Positions 51,331-56,918 of a stretch of DNA of 56,918 bases are shown piece after piece (position 1 is the stretch's first letter; each line of letters begins with the position of its first letter). The stretch covers positions 1-56,918 of the forward strand of contig JAAZBB010000008.1 of NCBI GenBank assembly GCA_012514035.1. Reading direction: 5' to 3'. This DNA comes from Lentisphaerota bacterium (GTDB lineage Bacteria > Verrucomicrobiota > Kiritimatiellia > CAIQIC01 > Lenti-01). The position numbers and the translations under genes are program-made. The notes under the pieces are model-generated. The model had not been told where the DNA came from and ran no database searches. It worked only from the letters and a program-made list of their open reading frames with translations.

Positions 51331-52425
51331 ATGAAAATCTTCGCTCTCTGGACCTCTTTTTCCAAGGCCAAGTCTGGGGATGCCGTCCAGCGCAAGCGCG
51401 CCATCAACGCCATCCTTCTTTCCCTTGCCATCCATGTCCTGCTGCTGATCGGGGCGGTGTTCCTGACGATCATGATCATCGCGCCCAAGTCGAAGATGAT
51501 GTTTGAGGGCAAAAAAAGCCCTTCCCTGCCCGCGCGCAAGCTCGAGCACGCCATCCGCGTCAAGCAGATGCAGAAACAGAGCCGCAAACCCGAAATCCTG
51601 CAGCGACTCGTCACCGAGGCCCCCTCCAAGGTCGCCCTGCCCGAAATGCCCGACATGGCCACCCCCGACATCAAGAACTTCCGCGACACGCCCCTGATGA
51701 ACACCCGCGCAGGCTCGATCGGCGGCATCGGCGGCGGCGGAGGCGGCGCCGGCCGCGGCCTCACCGGCGGCACCGGCTGGTCCGATACCAAGTTCTTCGG
51801 CGAAAATGTCCGCACCCGCGCCATCACCATCTGCGTCGATATTTCCGCCTCCATGGTCTTGAAGGGCGTCGTACAGGATGTCATCGCCGAATCCGCCGCC
51901 ATGCTCGAAAAGATGAACGCGGGCACCAAGTTCAATTTCATCGTCTTCGTGGACGGCGAAGATTCGTTCAGCCCCCAGATGATCTATGCCACGCAGGAGA
52001 ACAAAGCCCAGGGCCTGGCCTGGCTCGAAAAGGTCAAAAGCGCGTTCAATCCCCAGACTCAGCGGTTCACCGACAAGTCCGTGGACGGGCAACTGTCCGG
52101 ACGCACCGGCTCGACACCGTCCCTCGCCCTCCAAAAGGCAGTCGAAATGGGCGCCGACACCATCTTCGTCCTGACCGATGAAGCCCCCTGGCTCAGCGCC
52201 ACCGCCATGGAAACCGGCATCATCTCCAATCACATGGACGAAGTGGAAACCTTCGTCCGCGGCATTGAAAGCACAACCGGGCGCTCGGTGAAAATCTACC
52301 CCATCCTGTACTCCCCAAAGGCGCGCCCCGGCCGCAACCAGTTCGGCGTCACCGGCGGCGATTATTACAAGAAAATCGCCCGCGCCACCGGCGGCCGCGT
52401 CCGCATCATCCAGGGCAAGCCATAG
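51331..52425 (+). CDS. Membrane-anchored VWA-domain protein of the Tol-like operon
   Basis: This 364-residue protein has a cytoplasmic start, one membrane helix (about 27-50, AILLSLAIHVLLLIGAVFL), a charged periplasmic stretch, a Gly-rich linker (GGIGGGGGGAGRGLTGGTG) and a von Willebrand A domain. The MIDAS motif is intact (CVDISASM with D170, S172, S174). TonB-like membrane topology plus a VWA domain suggests it is the part moved by the ExbB/ExbD motor. A GGGAGG site precedes the ATG. It is the last gene of the operon. Confidence 0.82.
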   Translation: MKIFALWTSFSKAKSGDAVQRKRAINAILLSLAIHVLLLIGAVFLTIMIIAPKSKMMFEGKKSPSLPARKLEHAIRVKQMQKQSRKPEILQRLVTEAPSKVALPEMPDMATPDIKNFRDTPLMNTRAGSIGGIGGGGGGAGRGLTGGTGWSDTKFFGENVRTRAITICVDISASMVLKGVVQDVIAESAAMLEKMNAGTKFNFIVFVDGEDSFSPQMIYATQENKAQGLAWLEKVKSAFNPQTQRFTDKSVDGQLSGRTGSTPSLALQKAVEMGADTIFVLTDEAPWLSATAMETGIISNHMDEVETFVRGIESTTGRSVKIYPILYSPKARPGRNQFGVTGGDYYKKIARATGGRVRIIQGKP

Positions 52426-52745
52426 GCTTCCGGCCGGGATCACCATCCGTGCCGGGCGCCGCTGCCTCCTCTGTGCGCCACGCCTATATTTAATACGTTA
52501 CAGGCCATCGAGTTGGGCATATGCGCCCGACTGTCTTCCGTCCTAATCCGCTTCTTATTCATGGAGGCTTGACACCTTGCCGCCGGGATTCAAAATAACG
52601 GGTGGAGCGAGAGTCAAACATGCGGATGCGGTTGCATTTGCGATGGTGGCGAAAAGCAGCGGGGCATCTCCCTTGTCAAGAAATCTCTCTTGAGGCGCGC
52701 CTTCGCCACCATCGGCCGCGAGCACGTCGGTTGCTTTGCTTGTGA
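52426..52745. other. Intergenic region after the Tol-like operon
   Basis: I see no gene, strong terminator or repeat. The right part probably includes the decayed 5' end of the secreted-protein gene that follows. Confidence 0.4.
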
Positions 52746-54310
52746 ATTCTGCTGGCGCTCGCATACGGGATGCCGCGCGGCGCCCGCGCGGATAGCCTGA
52801 TCGAAATCGCCCGGAATCAGTTGGCCTTGGAAATTGGCTACTGGGGTTATGTCCGTTCCGGCGGTGAAGAGGAGCAGTTCGGCTGGCTGGTGCCAGTGCC
52901 CCATCCCGTCGGCATGACCAATATTTTCGACGAGATGTTCCTCGACGGAAGCCAGGCCTCCGCCCAATCCGATTTGGCCCGGACCGTCTCACCGACACGT
53001 GGATCGAATCGGAGGTTTCCGCCAATGCAACGGCTTCCGGCGATGCCTTTGCCAGCGCGCATGCCGTTGACAAGGTCACCCTGAACTTCGCCTACCCCGT
53101 GTCTTATTGGATGAGCGCCGAGGCCGAATCTACCCAAACATCCCGGGCCTGGGTCATTCTGAGCAACATGGTGAATCAAACCCGGATGTTGTATGCCAGC
53201 AACAGTTCCGACACGGTCTCGGGCCAACTGGCGCCGGGCACGTTTGTGCTGGATGCCTTTGCCGAAGCCAACAGCCCCGGCAGCGCGAGCTTCCATTATA
53301 CCCTCAATGTGCTGTTTTCACCGATCATGAAAATGCAAACCCCCGCCGGCGCGCCGATTGCCAGCGGACAAGCGCCTGACGTCGGTCACGGGACCGATTT
53401 TACGGAGGCGGTGATTCCGGGGACCGTCACCAACACATTCGTGGTGTTCAACGAAGGCGACCAGGATCTGGAGTTCACCGACCGGCACTGGTTTGGCCAG
53501 AACCCGGAAAGTTTTGAGATCCTCGGCCTGCCGGAAACGGTACCGGCTCGTTCCAGCAATATGTTTCAGATTGTATTCCACTCCGCAACACGCGGGGAGC
53601 ACGAAGCCATTGTCTTTCTGGCCAATAACAGTTCCAACGTTCCCGCTTTCGAGGTCCGATTGCGCGGGACCGCCTGGCGCCGGGGCCCCCCGGCGTGCAT
53701 CAGCACCAACACCCATTTCACCGCCGTGTATCAAGGCGATTATCCCTCCAGCCAAACCGCGCGGATCGAAAACCAAGGGGATTTCACGATTCATTACGAC
53801 ACGCAAATCCAGTACGCGCCCACGACGGAGGAATGGCTCCTGGTTGAACCTGCGGCCGGCGGAATCGGCGGACAAACCCTTTTTCCCCTGACGGTGCAGG
53901 TCGAACACTACGGCCTGGATGCGGGCGAATACCGCGCCATCGTCCAGGTCAAGGCTATGGATGAGGAGCTGACGAATGCCCCCGAAGACGAGGCCCGGGA
54001 CGATCCGGACGCGGACAAGGTGCCGACCTGGATGGAATACTGGTCCGGTACCGATCCCACCAATAAAGTGTCCTGCCTTGGCCTGACGACGCCGGAGCCC
54101 GTCGCAGGCGGCACCGAGAGCATTGTTCTCCGGTGGAGCAGCCTGTCGGGCAAGTGGTATGACGTGCAACGGGGCACGAATCTAGTGGACGTCCCGCCGT
54201 TCGTGCCGGTCATCACCAACGTGGAGGGCCTGGCTGGAATCACTACGGTCACGGATCGCACCGCCACCGCCGACAGCGCTTATTACTACCGCATTACCGT
54301 CGCCTACTGA
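52746..54310 (+). pseudogene. Frameshifted secreted protein with ASH-like domain and shared C-terminal module
   Basis: Two frames together read as one protein. Frame one (52746-~52983) gives ILLALAYGMPRGARADS, the end of a signal peptide, then IEIARNQLALEIGYWGYVRS and MTNIFDEMFLDGSQASAQSD. The sequence then continues sensibly only in another frame (DRLTDTWIESEVSANATA on to the end), which implies loss of one base near 52979-52984. The signal peptide also meets a TGA at 52743. The long second part (53099-54310) holds an ASPM/SPD-2/Hydin-like domain (VIPGTVTNTFVVFNEGDQDL) and ends with the shared module (SAYYYRITVAY). It may be a true pseudogene or an assembly error; the second part alone could start at a GTG at 53099 but would lack a signal peptide. 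Confidence 0.6.
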
Positions 54311-54312
54311 TT

Positions 54313-55005
54313 CTAGCTGCGAAACCTCGATGCTCGAAGGGTCGCGTTCATTGGACGGATGTCCCGTGCAAGACCAACCGCCAGGGTATAGGTTCCGCCC
54401 AGCACCGGCCGCGACCAGATCTGAACTCCGGTAGCGGGCTCGATTTGGTACGGCAGCAGTTCCAAACGCGTCTTGCGCACGATGCCGCCATCGGCCCAGC
54501 CGCAGCCCAGGGCTTTCAGTAGCGCTTCCTTCTGGCTCCACAGGGTGAAAAAGGCCTCGCGGCCCCCGGCGCGAACCAGGGCCTGCTCACTGGCCGAAAA
54601 CACGCGTTCCCCCAGCCGCTCGACGTCCGCCCGGCGGGACATCGACTCGAGATCCACGCCGGCGGCCGCCCCGCGAGCCAGGACGGCCACGGCGTAGTCG
54701 CCCGCGTGCGATAGATTGAAGCCCCATTCCGCCGCCGCACCCGTCAGCAGGGGCTTGCCATTCGGGCCAGCCTCCCAGGCGATCCCCGGCAGGCCAAGTT
54801 GCGCGGAAAGCCAGCAGGTTTTGAGCCATTCCGAAGCCCCGGCCCGGGCACGCGCCGAGGGATCAAGAAAGCGTTCCAGTTTCCCACGGGTGACGGCCGG
54901 CAGCCGCCGGGACCAATCCGTCGCCGTCACGGCCACCGCCACCAGTTCAAAGGGTTCGCCAGGCTGCCCCCAGTTCTCAACCGGTATGTTCTGTCCATCG
55001 CACAC
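54313..55005 (-). CDS. 4'-phosphopantetheinyl transferase (Sfp type)
   Basis: This 230-residue cytoplasmic enzyme transfers the phosphopantetheine arm of CoA to carrier proteins. It has NLSHAGDYAVAVLA (substrate-binding His), GVDLE with metal ligands D118 and E120, and FFTLWSQKEALLKALG (W156, K159, E160, K164). The length fits Sfp-type rather than AcpS-type enzymes. The start is a GTG at 55005 after AGGATGAG. No carrier-protein or synthase gene is adjacent, so it probably serves carriers encoded elsewhere. It is convergent with the secreted-protein gene, only two bases apart. Confidence 0.88.
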   Translation of the reverse strand: MCDGQNIPVENWGQPGEPFELVAVAVTATDWSRRLPAVTRGKLERFLDPSARARAGASEWLKTCWLSAQLGLPGIAWEAGPNGKPLLTGAAAEWGFNLSHAGDYAVAVLARGAAAGVDLESMSRRADVERLGERVFSASEQALVRAGGREAFFTLWSQKEALLKALGCGWADGGIVRKTRLELLPYQIEPATGVQIWSRPVLGGTYTLAVGLARDIRPMNATLRASRFRS

Positions 55006-55082
55006 GACAACTCATCCTGCCAAAAGACGGAGGGCGGAGAAATCTATTTGTCATCGTTCCGCGGCTGCGCCATAGTGCGCCC

Positions 55083-55592
55083 ATGCCCGAGCGGATCAAA
55101 CTGACAGCCTTGGCCGCAGCGATTGCCGCCACGCTGATCTTTGGCGGTTGCAGCCTGTTTTTCCGGGACGATCTTGCCACCCGGGACGGCCTGATCCGAG
55201 GCCGCCTGATCAAGATCGAAACGACGGCCTACTGCCCCTGCGGCATTTGCTGCGAATGGAAACTGAATGCCAAAGGCATCCCGGTGCATGCCAGCGGGAA
55301 AAACCGCGGCCGGCCCAAGGCTGTGGGTATTACGGCCAGCGGCAAAAAGGCCAAGCCCGGAACCCTCGCCGCAGATACACGTTATTACCCCTTTGGCACC
55401 GTTTTCTACATCCCCGGCTATGGCTATGGCGTCGTCGAAGACCGGGGCGGCGATATCAAAGGACGCCACCGACTGGATCTCTTCTACAACACCCACAAGG
55501 AAGCCCGCCAATGGGGGCGCAAAAAGCTTCAGGTCGTCGTCTTCCCCAAGGGCACACCCGCCATGCCCCGGAATGCTCCACCCCCGCGATAA
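55083..55592 (+). CDS. 3D-domain lipoprotein
   Basis: This 169-residue lipoprotein has a signal peptide with a lipobox (TLIFGGC, lipidated C23). The rest is a 3D domain, the catalytic-type fold found at the C-terminus of MltA and in Rpf-like and YabE-like cell-wall proteins: TTAYCPCGICCEW, GITASGKKAKPGTLAADTRY, YPFGTVFYIPGYGYGVVEDR and GGDIKGRHRLDLFY, which contain the three conserved aspartates. It may cleave or bind peptidoglycan. It is divergent from the transferase gene across 77 bp. Confidence 0.85.
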   Translation: MPERIKLTALAAAIAATLIFGGCSLFFRDDLATRDGLIRGRLIKIETTAYCPCGICCEWKLNAKGIPVHASGKNRGRPKAVGITASGKKAKPGTLAADTRYYPFGTVFYIPGYGYGVVEDRGGDIKGRHRLDLFYNTHKEARQWGRKKLQVVVFPKGTPAMPRNAPPPR

Positions 55593-56156
55593 TTTAACTT
55601 TTAAGGGCTGACCCTATTCCCCACTTCCGCAATACAGATGGGACATACACATTCGGAACCCAACTTTTCTCCAATTGCGATGAATTTGCCACATTTGTGA
55701 CGCTTCTATCTGCACAAGATCCATATATTGTTACAAACTGCGGAACGGAAGCATTCCCATAGCACACAGGCCCACCCCCCCAAAATCCATTCATCGGAGT
55801 TTATAATACGCGCGCGCCCCCACCCGAAGCCTGTCCGGCGAATGCCGGACGCAAGAGCGCGGCAGAATCCCGCCGTCGGCGGGACCGGCCGCCGCGAAGA
55901 ATATCGGGGTGACGAGATTTCTTGCCGAAGGCGAGCCCGCCTCTGGTGCGGATATGAATGGCATGGCCCGCCCACGCGCGGACGCAAGGCATGCAAACCG
56001 GTCGGGTTGCCCGTCCAAGGCCGAGTTCTTCGAATCCCGACCCTCCAAAGGCTGTGGGCAACGGGTTCCGATCCACGTTCGCTGGGCCCCCCCGTGCCCG
56101 GCTAGAATCGATGTCAACCGGGGGTTGTTTTGTAGCCGGTACGCGGAAAACCGCCG
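55593..56156. other. Intergenic region without a supported gene
   Basis: The first part contains AAGGGCTGACCCT at 55603-55615, the inverse of the GGGTCAG motif seen near the left end, and then AT-richer sequence. The rest is GC-rich with no protein-like frame. A T-arm-like TTCGAATCCCGACCC near 56029-56043 has no matching tRNA body. Confidence 0.4.
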
Positions 56157-56184
56157 TTGACTGAGCGGAGGCCGGCATGATACA
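56157..56184 (+). promoter_or_regulatory. Possible promoter of tRNA-Pro
   Basis: TTGACT (56157-56162) and GATACA (56179-56184) are separated by 16 bp, close to a sigma-70 layout. They lie about 25 bases before the tRNA. Support is from pattern only. Confidence 0.4.
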
Positions 56185-56209
56185 TCCGTAAAGGCTGGAT
56201 GCCTCGGAA

Positions 56210-56286
56210 CGGGGCGTAGCGCAGACTGGTAGCGCGTTTGCTTGGGGTGCAAAAGGTCACGAGTTCAAATCTCGTCGCCCCGACCA
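56210..56286 (+). tRNA. tRNA-Pro (anticodon GGG)
   Basis: A 77-base cloverleaf with encoded CCA. The acceptor CGGGGCG pairs with CGCCCCG, the D-arm is GCGC...GCGC, the anticodon arm is TTTGC-TTGGGGT-GCAAA with anticodon GGG at 56244-56246, and the T-arm is ACGAG-TTCAAAT-CTCGT. All stems are fully paired. A terminator hairpin follows. Confidence 0.97.
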
Positions 56287-56292
56287 TTCAGC

Positions 56293-56319
56293 AAAAACCG
56301 CGGATTTCCGCGGTTTTTT
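56293..56319 (+). terminator. Rho-independent terminator after tRNA-Pro
   Basis: AAAAACCGCGG pairs with CCGCGGTTTTT around a four-base loop, and the T-run ends the stem, seven bases after the tRNA. Confidence 0.9.
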
Positions 56320-56330
56320 ATTGCAACAGC

Positions 56331-56730
56331 TTGACAGCATTGCCGCCGAGGGCGGCGGCGAGGAGGTCGGGGGGTGGAGAAAGGAGATGAGGATTCAATA
56401 TCCAATATCCAACCGAACAATCTCCAATGTTCAAGGGTGCTGCCCTGGTCGGTTCGGCGAGACGACCCTACCAATCAAGACCTTGGCGGACTTGGCGCTC
56501 TTGGCGAGAGCAGGATCCCGCGGCTTATTGCAGGAGGCGGGCGGTGTTGCCGCCGAGGGCGGCGGCGAGGAGGTCGGGGGGAGCGGAAAAGGAGAGAGGA
56601 TTCAATATCCAATATCCAACCGAACAATTTTCAATGTTCAAGGGAGTAGCCCCGGTCGTCTCGGCGAGACGCACCAACCTGTCTAAACCTTGGCGGACTT
56701 GGCGCTCTTGGCGAGAGCAGAATCCCGCGG
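56331..56730. repeat. Two ~200-bp tandem units, each with a copy of the amidohydrolase gene end
   Basis: Units start at 56331 and 56528 and lead to the true gene end at 56734 (periods 197 and 206 bp). Each begins with a copy of the last codons of the minus-strand amidohydrolase gene (read on minus: DLLAAALGGN...LLQ-stop), then an ATATTGG-family arm ending CCAACCGAACAA, then CTTGGCGGACTTGGCGCTCT. The second unit's gene-end copy differs from the real one at 3 of 54 bases; the first is more diverged. Confidence 0.85.
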
Positions 56731-56918
56731 CTATTGCAGGAGGCGGGCGGCGTTGCCGCCGAGGGCGGCGGCGAGGAGATCGGAGGGCAGATCGAGGGTG
56801 CGCCAGCGCGCGAGTTCTTCGGCCAGGTCGCCCCAGGGACTGTCCGTGCCGAAGAGCAAGTAATCGGCGGGATGAGCCAGGATCATGGCGCGGGCTTCTG
56901 CGGTGGGCATTTCGTGCA
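56731..56918 (-). CDS. Amidohydrolase family protein, C-terminal part
   Basis: The gene enters from beyond the right edge; only the last 61 codons and the stop are in the window. MILAHPADYLLFGTDSPWGD is the late metal-binding segment of amidohydrolase-2 type TIM-barrel hydrolases (FGTDSPW with the catalytic aspartate), and DLLAAALGGNAARLLQ is the usual end. The substrate is unknown. The last 17 or so codons are duplicated twice downstream of the stop. Confidence 0.8.
   Translation of the reverse strand, partial: HEMPTAEARAMILAHPADYLLFGTDSPWGDLAEELARWRTLDLPSDLLAAALGGNAARLLQ

Noticed and set aside
55594-55794. 66-codon minus-strand frame after the 3D-domain gene
   Set aside because: It runs through the GGGTCAG-type motif, has no ribosome-binding site and no similarity I recognise.
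56025-56047. tRNA 3'-end-like sequence TTCGAATCCCGACCCTCCA
   Set aside because: No matching acceptor, D or anticodon arm upstream; at most a decayed fragment.

Overview
The window reads as a chromosomal stretch of a GC-rich, Gram-negative-type bacterium of the PVC group, most likely Kiritimatiellota or a related Verrucomicrobiota/Lentisphaerae lineage. This placement is inference. It rests on several large secreted proteins with thrombospondin type 3 (TSP3) calcium-binding repeats, a recurring C-terminal module ending in Y/F-Y-R-V/I, a TPR/TolQ/TolR/VWA operon, and many short ATATTGGATATTG-type intergenic repeats. No rRNA and no organism-specific marker is present.

Layout. 1-1045 holds no convincing gene. 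1046-4571 (minus) carries two tandem secreted TSP3 paralogs, then an exported toxin-type deaminase followed directly by a small candidate immunity gene. 4938-8163 (plus) is a DUF486 membrane protein, a secreted PIG-L deacetylase and DNA polymerase IV. 8244-9386 (minus) is a radical SAM/HhH protein of the DNA-repair-associated type. After a striking double palindrome (9501-9555) comes a tightly packed plus-strand set: MalE/MalF/MalG-type sugar transporter without its ATPase, DUF456, NDH-2-like oxidoreductase and DoxX, followed by gpmI, DUF167 and an orphan hypD. 19218-27681 (minus) encodes a secreted subtilase and a 1,896-residue secreted caspase-like protein. psuG follows, then a REP-associated tyrosine transposase (RAYT) embedded in 110-bp repeats. 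30309-39927 (minus) has a 2,833-residue secreted protein that appears to join a GH13 alpha-amylase to a GH57-like domain, and a third TSP3 paralog. 40085-42368 (minus) is a GNAT-like / thiolase-like / DUF35 operon whose thiolase lacks the usual nucleophilic cysteine. A nitrilase-family gene then leads into a long operon (43486-52425): TPR protein, nuclease-TPR fusion, TPR protein, ExbB/TolQ, two ExbD/TolR and a VWA protein. The right end holds a frameshifted secreted-protein gene, a phosphopantetheinyl transferase, a 3D-domain lipoprotein, tRNA-Pro(GGG) and the 3' end of an amidohydrolase gene.

The most unusual feature is the repeat landscape. Two small genes, a GxxExxY predicted nuclease and a four-helix-bundle (S23/IVP-type) protein, sit inside the Tol-type operon, each bracketed by long inverted repeats. 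The inverted repeats around the four-helix-bundle gene belong to a family also present as gene-less copies at several other places. Two homologous arrays of TTTTCCA...TGGAAAA palindromes lie next to or inside such copies. At the right end the last codons of the amidohydrolase gene occur three times in tandem, with arms of the same repeat family between them. Together with the RAYT/REP cluster this suggests several small repeat-mobilising systems that settle between genes without breaking operons.

Sugar use is a likely functional theme: the giant amylase, the MalEFG-type importer and gpmI fit extracellular alpha-glucan breakdown, uptake and glycolysis. No regulator and no MalK-type ATPase is visible to close that loop.
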